DNA of 27,127 nt from DASQFI01 sp050264575 (lineage in GTDB: Bacteria > Acidobacteriota > Vicinamibacteria > Vicinamibacterales > SCN-69-37): assembly GCA_050264575.1 (NCBI GenBank), contig JBLNGH010000270.1, positions 1 through 27,127 of the forward strand, in the 5' to 3' direction. Under the pieces are notes generated by a model. That model was not told the DNA's origin. It did no database searches and saw only the letters and a list, made by a program, of their open reading frames with translations. Below are positions 1 to 7,326 of the stretch, in pieces; the stretch's first letter is position 1, and every line of letters begins with the position of its first letter. A program made the translations under genes and the position numbers.

Positions 1-51
1 GCCGCCCTCGTCGCGCACGCCCTGCGCGATTGAGATGACCTCCGAGGTCAT
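1..51 (-). CDS. 5' end of an unidentified protein (partial)
   Basis: An ATG at 51 opens a minus-strand frame that runs off the left edge after 17 codons; the visible peptide is MTSEVISIAQGVRDEGG. A GGAG lies about 8 bases upstream of the ATG, a plausible ribosome binding site. The frame starts 36 bp after the stop of the upstream SDR gene on the same strand, so the two are probably co-transcribed. The helix-like start followed by DEGG would suit several nucleotide-binding families, but 17 residues are too few to assign any function. The first 15 bases of this gene are nearly duplicated 40 bp upstream (see the repeat at 34-91). Confidence 0.5.
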   Translation of the reverse strand, partial: MTSEVISIAQGVRDEGG

Positions 52-91
52 TTTCCAGGCTCCGTCACGAGAAAAAGACCTCGGAGGTCAT
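34..91 (-). repeat. Duplicated 15-bp palindromic start region
   Basis: Read on the minus strand, ATGACCTCCGAGGTC (from 91) and ATGACCTCGGAGGTC (from 51) differ only at the central base, and each is a near-perfect palindrome (GACCTC-N-GAGGTC). The first ATG overlaps the SDR stop as CAATGA and opens an 8-codon mini-ORF (MTSEVFFS) ending at 65. The second ATG is the start of the partial gene. The copies are 40 bp apart, so they are out of frame. The upstream palindrome is followed by TTTTTC and could also act as a weak intrinsic terminator. Confidence 0.6.
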
Positions 92-891
92 TGCTCTCCG
101 ACATACACACGCCGCCGTGCATACTTCTTCATCAGCTTGTCCGCGCGAGCAGGGGCGACGACCGCCAGCACGGCGAGCCACCGGGCTTTCCGGTACGTGT
201 AGACCTCGGCCTTGGGCGAGACGATGCAGTCGACGATGTAGGCGGCGACCTCTTCGGCGCTTTGCCGCGGGCCGAGCCCTTCCACCGCGTGCCCGAAATC
301 GCGAAGCATGCTCGCGTGAAACTCGGTCCGCGTGGAGACCGGGTAGACGATCGACGCGTGCAGATTCGTTCCGAGGAACTCGGTCCGGAGACCCTCGATG
401 AATCCGATCTGCGCGGCCTTCGTCGCGGAGTAGACGCTCATGCCGGCGACGCCGCGCCGGCCGGCAATCGACGACACCGCGATGAGGTGGCCGGAGCCCT
501 GACGCACGAACACGGGATGCGCCGCGACGGCCGCGAAGATGGTGCCGAGCACGTTGACCTCGACCAGCCGGCGCGCAACCTCAGGCGCGGTGTCCTCGAG
601 CGTGCCATGAAATCCAATGCCGGCGTTGCACACCATGACGTCGAGCCGGCCGAACGACTCGACGGCCCGGGCGACCAGCGCGCGCATGTCGCCGTCGCTC
701 GTGACGTCGCCGGGTACCGCCACGGCGCGGCCGCCCTGCGCCTGGACGCGGGCGACGATGTCACCGAGCATCTCGGCGCGACGCGCGGAGATGACGATCG
801 CCGCGCCCTCTTTCGCGCACAGTTCCGCCGTCGCCCGGCCGATGCCGGCCGACGCGCCCGTAATCGCGACCACGCGATCGCGCAACTTCAT
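88..891 (-). CDS. Short-chain dehydrogenase/reductase (SDR)
   Basis: A 267-residue classical SDR, probably an NAD(P)(H)-dependent oxidoreductase acting on an alcohol or ketone; the substrate cannot be told from the sequence. The Rossmann glycine motif TGASAGIG is at residues 11-18, NAG at 89-91, a catalytic-type Asn at 113 (EVNVLGT), the Ser pair at 140-141 and the YSATK catalytic Tyr154/Lys158. The ATG at 891 is chosen because MKLRDRVVAITGASAG is the family's normal N terminus; the open frame extends far upstream but only as an antisense shadow of the M20 gene. The last 40 residues are basic with a hydrophobic stretch (WLAVLAVVAP), as in membrane-associated SDRs related to DltE and YqjQ-type proteins. 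Its stop overlaps a small ATG downstream. Confidence 0.9.
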   Translation of the reverse strand: MKLRDRVVAITGASAGIGRATAELCAKEGAAIVISARRAEMLGDIVARVQAQGGRAVAVPGDVTSDGDMRALVARAVESFGRLDVMVCNAGIGFHGTLEDTAPEVARRLVEVNVLGTIFAAVAAHPVFVRQGSGHLIAVSSIAGRRGVAGMSVYSATKAAQIGFIEGLRTEFLGTNLHASIVYPVSTRTEFHASMLRDFGHAVEGLGPRQSAEEVAAYIVDCIVSPKAEVYTYRKARWLAVLAVVAPARADKLMKKYARRRVYVGEQ

Positions 892-942
892 GAGGCGATG
901 ATAATCGGGATGACGACCGTGGCCGGAATGCTCTAAGTTCTT

Positions 943-973
943 ACTTCGAAGTTCGAACTTCGAAGTTCGAAGC
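943..973. repeat. TTCGAA-type palindromic repeat, copy 1
   Basis: Alternating ACTTCGAAGTTCGA units make a nested palindrome (TTCGAA centres about every 8-9 bases). It fills most of the 88-bp gap between the divergent SDR and M20 genes and ends 7 bp before the M20 start codon. Two further copies lie at 8378-8466. No gene is present between 892 and 979. Confidence 0.8.
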
Positions 974-979
974 TGACCC

Positions 980-2113
980 ATGGACCCCATCCCCATCCTC
1001 GAGTCGCTGGTCGCGGTGAACTCCATCAACCCGACGCTCGTGCCCGGCGCGCCCGGAGAAGGTGCGGCGGCGGATGTGGCCGCCGTGGCCATGGCCCAGG
1101 CGGGCCTCGACGTCGTGTTCCAGGAAGCGGCGCCGGGCCGGAAGAACGTGATCGGCGTCCTCGAGGGCGCGAATGCAGGACCTGCGGTGATGTTCTGCGG
1201 GCACATCGATACCGTCGGTGTCGAAGGGATGGTCGAGCCGTTCGTGCCGCGCGTCGACAACGGACGGCTGTACGGCCGCGGCGCGCAGGACATGAAAGGC
1301 GGCGTCGCCGCGATGATTGCCGCCGCCGGCGTGCTCGCCCGATCCTGGACGCACGGCCGGCTCATCGTCGCCGCCGTCGTCGACGAAGAGCACATGAGCA
1401 TCGGCGCGGAAACGCTGGTGCGTGACTGGCGCGCCGACGTCGCCGTCGTCACCGAGCCGACCGATCTCCAGATGGCGGTTGGGCACAAGGGCTTCGCGTG
1501 GGTCGAGGTCGTCACGCGCGGCCGCGCGGCGCACGGCAGCCGCCCGGCGGAAGGACGCGACGCCATCGCGCGAATGGGCCGCGTGCTCGTCGCGCTCGAA
1601 GCGCGCGATCGCGAGCTGCGCGCACGGCCGCCCGCGCCCTTTCTCGGCACCGCGTCGCTGCATGCATCGATCATCAGCGGCGGGCGCGAGCTCAGCAGTT
1701 ATCCCGACGTGTGCATGCTGCAGATGGAGCGCCGCACGCTCGCCGGCGAAGACGATGCGGTGGTGGCCGCGGAGATCGACGCGATCCTCGCGCGCCTCCG
1801 CACCGAGGACCCGGAGTTCGAGGCGACGGCGCGGCTCGCCGGCTCGCGATCGGCGTATTGCCTCGATCCGGCACACCAGCTGCCGCAGGCGCTGGCACAG
1901 GCGCTCAGCAAGGCCGGTCATCGCGCCGACCCGGTCGGCATGTCGTTCTGGACCGACGCCGCGATCCTCGCCGGCGCCGGCATTCCCTCAATCCTCTTCG
2001 GTCCGGGAGGCGCGGGTCTCCACAGCATCGTCGAGTACGTGAACGTCGCGGATGTTTATGTATGCCGCGACGTTCTGTCTGAAGCCGTGAGATTGGTCAT
2101 TGAGAATTGGTAA
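980..2113 (+). CDS. M20 family metallopeptidase / deacylase (ArgE-DapE-CPG2 type)
   Basis: A 377-residue zinc hydrolase of the M20 family, which cleaves peptide or N-acyl amino-acid bonds; the exact substrate is not readable. Metal-binding motifs are clear: GHIDTV (His75, Asp77), GRGAQDMKGG (bridging Asp104), DEE (catalytic Glu136 and metal Glu137), TEPTD (about residue 159) and the late His348 in GAGLHSIVEY. The central insert, about residues 165-280, is the dimerisation domain. There is no signal peptide, so it is probably cytoplasmic and could finish peptides made by the exported peptidases nearby. The start is ATG 980 with no strong Shine-Dalgarno sequence. The C-terminal IENW and the TAA stop are encoded by the first units of a GGTAAT repeat, so the 3' end has been rewritten by that repeat. 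Confidence 0.92.
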   Translation: MDPIPILESLVAVNSINPTLVPGAPGEGAAADVAAVAMAQAGLDVVFQEAAPGRKNVIGVLEGANAGPAVMFCGHIDTVGVEGMVEPFVPRVDNGRLYGRGAQDMKGGVAAMIAAAGVLARSWTHGRLIVAAVVDEEHMSIGAETLVRDWRADVAVVTEPTDLQMAVGHKGFAWVEVVTRGRAAHGSRPAEGRDAIARMGRVLVALEARDRELRARPPAPFLGTASLHASIISGGRELSSYPDVCMLQMERRTLAGEDDAVVAAEIDAILARLRTEDPEFEATARLAGSRSAYCLDPAHQLPQALAQALSKAGHRADPVGMSFWTDAAILAGAGIPSILFGPGGAGLHSIVEYVNVADVYVCRDVLSEAVRLVIENW

Positions 2114-2145
2114 TGGGTAATGGGTAATCGGTGATGGGTAATTGA
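2105..2145. repeat. GGTAATGGGTAAT tandem repeat, left arm
   Basis: AT-rich 7-bp units (GGTAATG, GGTAATC, GGTGATG) run from the last codons of the M20 gene into the intergenic space. An inverted copy at 2332-2359 closes the same gap, so the pair forms long inverted arms round 2146-2331. Confidence 0.8.
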
Positions 2146-2182
2146 GTGGGAACCAACTACCTTCTCTTGTCGAAGAGCGATC

Positions 2183-2244
2183 ACCACGAAGGACACGAAG
2201 AGCACGAAGGTTTCATTTTCAAGATCCTTTGTGGGCTTCGTGGT
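2183..2244. repeat. CACGAAGGACACGAAG hairpin element
   Basis: The left arm at 2183-2200 (ACCACGAAGGACACGAAG) pairs with the right arm at 2227-2244 at 15 of 18 positions, with extra CACGAAGG units inside the loop. It is AT-richer than the genes and lies between convergent genes. It belongs to the same class as the CATGAAGGACATGAAG hairpin at 9863-9983, which is coding. The small frame across it (2146-2466) is judged not to be a gene. Confidence 0.7.
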
Positions 2245-2331
2245 TCAAGCTCTAGCACGCTGCATTTCAGCAGCCTGCTTCCGGTAATCAGGCGCGCAAT
2301 GTTCTTGGCAAACCCTAGGGCGGCATCCATT

Positions 2332-2359
2332 ACGCAATCACCAATTACCCATTACCAAT
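2332..2359. repeat. GGTAAT repeat, inverted right arm
   Basis: CAATTACCCATTACCAATT is the reverse complement of the left-arm sequence at 2105-2145 and ends 2 bp before the stop codon of the minus-strand propeller gene. The 247-bp gap 2114-2360 therefore consists mostly of repeats; nothing else was seen in it apart from an unremarkable stretch at 2250-2330. Confidence 0.8.
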
Positions 2360-2360
2360 T

Positions 2361-5111
2361 TCAGCGTATCTGTGTCGGCGTGAATCCGATCGACCATCCC
2401 TGCGTCTTGACGATCTTCGCGGGCTCGGTGAGCTTCGCGTCGCCGACTTCGAGCGTCACCGTGTAGTCGCCGAGCGGCGCGAGTTGCTCGAGGACGGTCG
2501 GCCCCCCGCGGCCTCCCCCTCCGCCCGGTCCGCCGCGGCCTCCGGCATCGCGTCGCGTGTTCCAGACGACGGTGTTGAGGCCGGCGGTTGTCGTGCCGGG
2601 TAGCCGTGTGACTTCCTGTCCCTTCGCATCGGCGATCACCACTGACACACGGCCGGCCGGTGCGGACTTCAGGTAGTACCGCACGACCATGCCGTTCGGT
2701 TCGTTTGGCGTGGAGAAATGGCGCTGGCCGAAAAGGTAGTCGTTGGCGCCGAAGACCCACGTAACGCGCTGGACGACGGGCTTGATCGTGAAGAGGTGCA
2801 CGTCCTTGGCGAGCACGGCGTCGGTGAGGTCCTGCAGCGCGCTGATATTCGTGATCCAGAAGCCGCGGCCGTACGATCCGACGACGAGATCGTTCTCGCG
2901 CGGGTGCACTAGCAGATCGTGCACGGCGATGTTGGGGATGTTGTTGTTCATCTTCACCCAGCGGACGCCGCGATCGATGGAGACGAAGACGCCGGTGTCG
3001 TTGCCGACGAACAGCAGGTTCGGATTCTTGCGATCCTCGAAGACGACGTTGATCGGCTCGTTCGGGAGGCCGGTCGTGATCGCCGTCCACGTCGTGCCGA
3101 AGTCCTCCGTGCGATAGAGATACGGTTTGAAATCGTCGAACCGGTAGCCGTTCTTGGCGACGTAGGCGCGTCCCGCGACGTGCGGAGACGCAATCACGCG
3201 GCTGACGTACGCGTCGCGGCGTCCGCCGGCAGCGGTGATCGCGGCGGTCACATCGGTCCACGACGATCCGTCGTTGCGCGTGAGCTGCACGTTGCCGTCG
3301 CTCGTGCCCGCCCAGATCATGCCGCGCGTGAGCGGCGATTCGGAGATCGACGTGATGGCGAACCACGGGATGCCGCCCGGCACACCGCCTTCCGACTCCG
3401 GAAGAATCCGGCTCTTGTCGTTGGTGCTGAGGTCGGGGCTGATCTCGCTCCAGGTATTACCGCGGTCCGGCGAGCGCAGCAGGAACTGCGCGCCCGCGTA
3501 GATCACCTTGCTGTCGTGCGGCGAGATGTGCAGCGGCGGGATCCACTGGAACCGGTACGGGTCGCCTTTGCCCGGCGGACGCTGCGGCCAGATGTTGGTC
3601 TCGTAGCCCTGCACCTGATCCACGCGCGTGTGCCCGCCGTACTGACGCGTCGTGTACAGCCATCGGCTGTCGGTCGGATCGATTTGCGTGAAGATGCCGT
3701 CGTTGTCGCCGACCGCCAGCCAGTCCCACACCGTGACGCGCCCGAGCGGCCCGTTCGACGGCCCCTTCCAGTGCTCGTGATCCTGGAGCCCTCCGTAGAT
3801 GTTGTACGGATCCTCCATGTCGACGCCGATCGAATAGATCTCGCCGACCGGAATGTTCGCGAAGTGATCGCCCGTGCGGCCGCCGTCGTAGGAAACGGCG
3901 ATGCCGCCGTCACTGCCGGCAATCATGCGATCGGGATTCTGCGGATCGATCCAGAGCGTGCGATAGTCGCCGAACATGCGCGGGAAGACGGGAGGCGCAT
4001 TCCAGGTCCGGCCGCCGTCGAGCGATCGGCGATACCCGTCCTGCGTCACGAGAATGTGCTTGTCGTTGCCGGGATCGACGCGGATCTGGCTGAAGTAGTA
4101 CGGCCCCTTCGGACTGACGTTGTAGTCGTCCGCGCTCATCTTCGTCCACAGCTGCCCGCCGTTGTCGGTGCGATAGACCTGGCCGCCGTACGTCGCGGGC
4201 GCGCCGCCTCGCCCGGTCGCCGGCGCCGCCTCGCCCGGCGCCCGCGGATTCTGGTTTTCGATCACCGCATACAGGATGTCCGGGTTGCCGTAGAACATGT
4301 CGAGGCCGATCCGGCCGATTCGTCCTTCCGGCAATCCCGCGCGCAGACGCGTCCACGCTGTTCCGCCGTCCGTCGTCTTGTAGATCCCGCTCTCCGGACC
4401 GCCGTTGATCATCTGCCACGGCAGCCGCTGCTTGTCGTACGTCGCGGCGTAGAGGATTTCCGGGTTCTTCGGATTCATCACGAGATCGATCACGCCGATT
4501 TTCTCGTTGACGTACAGCACCTTGTCCCACGTCTTGCCGCCGTTCGTCGTCCTGAACACTCCGCGCTCGGGGTTCTCGGAGTAGAGATGCCCCATCGCAG
4601 CCACGTAGACGATGTCGGGGTTCGCCGGATGGATGGCGATGCGCGCGATGTGGTGCGAATCGCGCAAGCCCATGTTCGTCCAGGTCTTGCCGGCATCCGC
4701 AGACTTGTAGACGCCGTCGCCCGCATACGAGCTGCGCGAGGTGAACGCGTCGCCGGTGCCGACCCAGACGATGTTGGCGTCGGAGGGTGCGACGGTCACG
4801 TCGCCGATCGCGAGCTTCGACTGTCCGTCGAAGACCGGCTCGAACGTCGTGCCGTTGTTGGTCGTTTTCCACAACCCGCCGGTCCAGAAGCTGACGTAGA
4901 AGGTGTACAGGTGATCTTTCGCCGGGGCCGTGGGCACGGCGATGTCCGACGTCCGCGCGCCCATGCGGAACGGGCCGAGGTTTCGATACGTGAAGGCGCG
5001 GAGAAGCGATTCGTCGAAAGGACTCTTCGTCTGGGTCCGTGCCGCCAGAGTTCCGCCGAACGTCAGCGCGCCGCATGAGAGCGTCACGATCGCCGCGGTC
5101 TTGAGGCTCAT
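2361..5111 (-). CDS. Exported Asp-box/VPS10 (sortilin-type) beta-propeller protein
   Basis: A 916-residue secreted protein with an N-terminal signal peptide (MSLKTAAIVTLSCGALTFGG, cleavage near ALAART-like sequence). At least eight Asp-box/BNR units follow, for example KTTNNGTTFEP, KSADAGKTW, RTTNGGKTW, KTTDGGTAW, RTDNGGQLW, RSLDGGRTW, RSPDRGNTW and RTEDFGTTW, so a large double propeller of the glycosyl hydrolase/sortilin type is likely. The last roughly 150 residues resemble a FlgD-like Ig domain (VSVVIADAKGQEV...GLNTVVWNTRRD) carrying a Gly/Arg-rich insertion (2501-2545). Catalytic activity cannot be shown; these proteins are often labelled glycosyl hydrolase without proof. GGAGG sits 8 bases before ATG 5111. 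The ATG overlaps the proline dehydrogenase stop by 4 bases, implying translational coupling. Confidence 0.88.
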   Translation of the reverse strand: MSLKTAAIVTLSCGALTFGGTLAARTQTKSPFDESLLRAFTYRNLGPFRMGARTSDIAVPTAPAKDHLYTFYVSFWTGGLWKTTNNGTTFEPVFDGQSKLAIGDVTVAPSDANIVWVGTGDAFTSRSSYAGDGVYKSADAGKTWTNMGLRDSHHIARIAIHPANPDIVYVAAMGHLYSENPERGVFRTTNGGKTWDKVLYVNEKIGVIDLVMNPKNPEILYAATYDKQRLPWQMINGGPESGIYKTTDGGTAWTRLRAGLPEGRIGRIGLDMFYGNPDILYAVIENQNPRAPGEAAPATGRGGAPATYGGQVYRTDNGGQLWTKMSADDYNVSPKGPYYFSQIRVDPGNDKHILVTQDGYRRSLDGGRTWNAPPVFPRMFGDYRTLWIDPQNPDRMIAGSDGGIAVSYDGGRTGDHFANIPVGEIYSIGVDMEDPYNIYGGLQDHEHWKGPSNGPLGRVTVWDWLAVGDNDGIFTQIDPTDSRWLYTTRQYGGHTRVDQVQGYETNIWPQRPPGKGDPYRFQWIPPLHISPHDSKVIYAGAQFLLRSPDRGNTWSEISPDLSTNDKSRILPESEGGVPGGIPWFAITSISESPLTRGMIWAGTSDGNVQLTRNDGSSWTDVTAAITAAGGRRDAYVSRVIASPHVAGRAYVAKNGYRFDDFKPYLYRTEDFGTTWTAITTGLPNEPINVVFEDRKNPNLLFVGNDTGVFVSIDRGVRWVKMNNNIPNIAVHDLLVHPRENDLVVGSYGRGFWITNISALQDLTDAVLAKDVHLFTIKPVVQRVTWVFGANDYLFGQRHFSTPNEPNGMVVRYYLKSAPAGRVSVVIADAKGQEVTRLPGTTTAGLNTVVWNTRRDAGGRGGPGGGGGRGGPTVLEQLAPLGDYTVTLEVGDAKLTEPAKIVKTQGWSIGFTPTQIR

Positions 5112-6055
5112 GGTGATGTCCTCCGTTCTCGAAACAGGCTCTTCACGACGAATCCGACGTTGGCCGGCCGTTCGCCGAGCCGCCGCATGAAGTACGGGAA
5201 CCATTCCGTGCCGAACGGCACGTAGACCCGCACGTGATACCCCTCGGCCGCGAGCGCCGCCTGCAGATCGCGGCGGACCCCGTAGAGCAGCTGGAATTCG
5301 AACGCGTCGGAGGCGAGGCCGCGTGACCTCGCGAAGGCTTTGGCCGCGTCGATGCGCGCCGGATCGTGCGTCGCAATCGCCGGCGACACGCCATCGGACA
5401 GCAGCAGCTTCATCAGCGCGTCGAAGGCGGCGTCGACCTCGGCCTTCTGCTGGAACGCAATCGTCCGCGGCTCGCGGTAGGCGCCCTTGACGAGCCGCAC
5501 GCGCGCCCCCAGCGCATTCAGGTGACGGACGTCCTGTTCGGTGCGCCGCAGCGCCGACTGCACGGCGACGCCGACATTCCGGTACCCGATGCCCCAGACG
5601 GTCTCGAACGTCTCGAGCGTCTGGTCGGTGTACGTCGAGCCTTCCATGTCGATCCGGACGAAAAACCCGGCGCCGTTGGCCACGTCGAGGATCCGGCGCA
5701 GGTTGTCGATGGATGTCGCGCGATCGATCGTGAGGCCCAGCTGGGTGAGCTTCAATGACAGGTTCCGGCCGACGCCGGCCTGCTGAAGCGCGCTGATGAC
5801 GGACGCATAGGCCCGTGTGGCTTCCGCCGCCGCGGCCGTGGAGGCGGCGCTCTCGCCCAGCACGTCGAACGTGACCGAAATGCCCGGCCGCTCGATCGCC
5901 CGCGCGGTCTCGATGGCCTCCGCGACCGTTTCGCCGGCGATGAACCGGCGCGCGAAGCTGTGCGGCCGCCGCATGCCGTACCGCGACGCGAGGCGCTTCA
6001 TGGCCGAGCTGCCGGCGAGCAGCGAAAACGCTGTTCTCGGCAGCGCGTCCAGCAT
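5108..6055 (-). CDS. Proline dehydrogenase (monofunctional, FAD-dependent)
   Basis: A 315-residue proline dehydrogenase that oxidises L-proline to pyrroline-5-carboxylate and passes electrons to FAD and the quinone pool at the inner membrane. The barrel motifs are present: SLKLTQLGL (Lys102), VRIDMEGS, RLVKGAYREP (about 188-196), ATHDP, EFQLLYGVRRDLQ, and the proline carboxylate-binding RRLGERPAN at 291-299. Length fits the single-domain bacterial enzyme (PutB-like), not bifunctional PutA; no pyrroline-5-carboxylate dehydrogenase is in the window. Its ATG overlaps the acyltransferase stop (TGATG) and its stop overlaps the next ATG, so it is the middle gene of a coupled trio. The product feeds glutamate, which links it to the glutamate dehydrogenase about 2.4 kb away. 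Confidence 0.92.
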   Translation of the reverse strand: MLDALPRTAFSLLAGSSAMKRLASRYGMRRPHSFARRFIAGETVAEAIETARAIERPGISVTFDVLGESAASTAAAAEATRAYASVISALQQAGVGRNLSLKLTQLGLTIDRATSIDNLRRILDVANGAGFFVRIDMEGSTYTDQTLETFETVWGIGYRNVGVAVQSALRRTEQDVRHLNALGARVRLVKGAYREPRTIAFQQKAEVDAAFDALMKLLLSDGVSPAIATHDPARIDAAKAFARSRGLASDAFEFQLLYGVRRDLQAALAAEGYHVRVYVPFGTEWFPYFMRRLGERPANVGFVVKSLFRERRTSP

Positions 6056-7200
6056 CAGTGCGTCGTCCTTCGCGAGCGGTGCAGGAGGTGCTGAATGGTC
6101 CGCGCGTAATAGCGCAAGACCAGTCGATCGCGGACGCGAAGCCGCTGGCGCTCTTCGACGACTACGCCGCGCTCGGCCAGCCGCTCGACGCCTTCGTCGG
6201 CGGCCTGACGGCCGGTCCGGACGGCGACGTTGGCGTGCTCGGCGACGATCACGGCGAGCAGGTCGTCGACGCGCCCGACGAGCTCGGACCGCGTGATCTG
6301 CGGGCGCATCGCGGCCGCCACCAGCGCCGTCGGCAGCACCTTGTAGATGAGGCCGACCGCGTCGTGGATCCGATGCGTGAGCGTCACGAGGTCGCGCCGC
6401 GAGTTCGGGTCGTAGTCCGCCAGCGGAATGGCCGCGCCGAAGGTGACGAACGCGCGCGAGTGGTAGCCCACGGCGTGGCGCACGAGCTCCGCGATTTCCT
6501 GCGTGAACGGCCGCGACCGGTGCCGGATCGCTTCGCGCGAGAGCACGCGATCTTCGAGCACCAGATCGTACGACACGGCCATCGGGACGACGGACAGGGC
6601 CTCGCGATCGGCCAGCAGCGCCGCCTGCAGCAGACCGGTCTTGGGCGGCTTGAGCTCGCCGCTGTAGCTCCGGCCGCCCTCGGCGTAGTAGAGCAAATCG
6701 CGGCGCTTCAACACCTCCGCGACGTACGCGCGCAACGTCACGAGGTAGACGGGATCCTTGCTGTTGCGCCGAATCGGGATCGCGCCGGTGACGTGGCGGT
6801 GGAGCAGCCCCAGCGCGCCGCCGAAGAGGTTGATGCCCGCTGCGAGCAGTGGCGGCCGGACGCCGTTGTCGTCGAGCACGATCGGCTCGACGAGATAGTC
6901 GAGATGGCTCTTGTGGTTCGAGACGTACACGACGCGTCCCTGGCGGGTCGCCTCGACGGCGTGCTGGACCTGCTCGGCGACGCGCCGGACTTTTCGCAGA
7001 ATCGGATAGAGCGGATGCTGCAGCGCGCGATAGAAGCGATAGCGCTGCTTCGTTTTCAGTTCGTCGAGGTATTCCTCGATCCGCTGCCGCGTATCGGCCT
7101 CGGACGTGCCCGGAACCCCGCGCAGATACCGCACGACATCGTCGCGTGCGAGGACGGCCTGAGTAATGTCGTCCGATTCCACTTGTCGAGAACTATACAA
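6055..7200 (-). CDS. PlsB-like glycerol-3-phosphate acyltransferase
   Basis: A 381-residue lysophospholipid/glycerol-3-phosphate acyltransferase of the PlsB branch, acting in phospholipid synthesis at the inner membrane. All four family blocks are visible: SNHKSHLDYL with catalytic His96 and Asp101, GAIPIRR at 139-145, AEGGRSYSGEL at 173-183 and VVPMAVSYD at 204-212. It is much shorter than E. coli PlsB (about 800 residues) and holds little more than the catalytic domain with short flanks, so the precise acceptor is uncertain. The start is weak: TTG at 7200 opens the frame and GTG at 7182 is an alternative; neither has a clear Shine-Dalgarno sequence. Pairing with proline dehydrogenase and a propeller protein in a coupled set has no obvious pathway logic. 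Confidence 0.88.
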   Translation of the reverse strand: MYSSRQVESDDITQAVLARDDVVRYLRGVPGTSEADTRQRIEEYLDELKTKQRYRFYRALQHPLYPILRKVRRVAEQVQHAVEATRQGRVVYVSNHKSHLDYLVEPIVLDDNGVRPPLLAAGINLFGGALGLLHRHVTGAIPIRRNSKDPVYLVTLRAYVAEVLKRRDLLYYAEGGRSYSGELKPPKTGLLQAALLADREALSVVPMAVSYDLVLEDRVLSREAIRHRSRPFTQEIAELVRHAVGYHSRAFVTFGAAIPLADYDPNSRRDLVTLTHRIHDAVGLIYKVLPTALVAAAMRPQITRSELVGRVDDLLAVIVAEHANVAVRTGRQAADEGVERLAERGVVVEERQRLRVRDRLVLRYYARTIQHLLHRSRRTTH

Positions 7201-7213
7201 GGTTCAGACAGAT

Positions 7214-7314
7214 GTAGGGCGGGGCTTCCGCCTTCGCCGAAGCTACGGCGGACCACCGAAGCCCTGGGCGGCGGTGGTCAGCCGCGCTGCGCCGGCCCTG
7301 AAGGGCCGGCCTAC
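7214..7314. repeat. GTAGG...CCTAC bounded palindromic element
   Basis: This fills the 126-bp gap between the codirectional isocitrate dehydrogenase and acyltransferase genes. It starts GTAGGGCGGGG, contains a 24-bp core at 7228-7251 (CCGCC...GGCGG stem), and ends in a perfect 9-bp-arm hairpin, GCCGGCCCT-GA-AGGGCCGGC, at 7291-7310 followed by CTAC. The terminal 24 bp (7291-7314) are the exact reverse complement of 15108-15131, and the 7228-7251 core matches coding sequence at 18018-18041 at 23 of 24 positions. If transcribed, the terminal stem could weaken readthrough into the acyltransferase gene. Confidence 0.8.
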
Positions 7315-7326
7315 AGTCCGGTGCCA

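Noticed and set aside
65..91. Intrinsic terminator after the SDR gene
   Set aside because: The GACCTC-N-GAGGTC stem can form only about five pairs with a three-base loop before TTTTTC; too weak to call as a feature, so it is noted only under the repeat.
892..1674. N-terminal extension of the SDR frame
   Set aside because: Open but antisense to the M20 gene and outside the SDR fold; ATG 891 gives the normal family start.
2146..2466. Small 106-codon frame over the repeat gap
   Set aside because: Its sequence (HHEGHEEHEG, PITHYQ) is just the translation of the hairpin and GGTAAT repeats, and it runs into the opposite-strand gene.
2919..5078. 719-codon plus-strand open frame
   Set aside because: Antisense to the Asp-box protein gene; its product is Arg/Val/Asp/His-rich with no domain, as expected of a GC-rich shadow frame.
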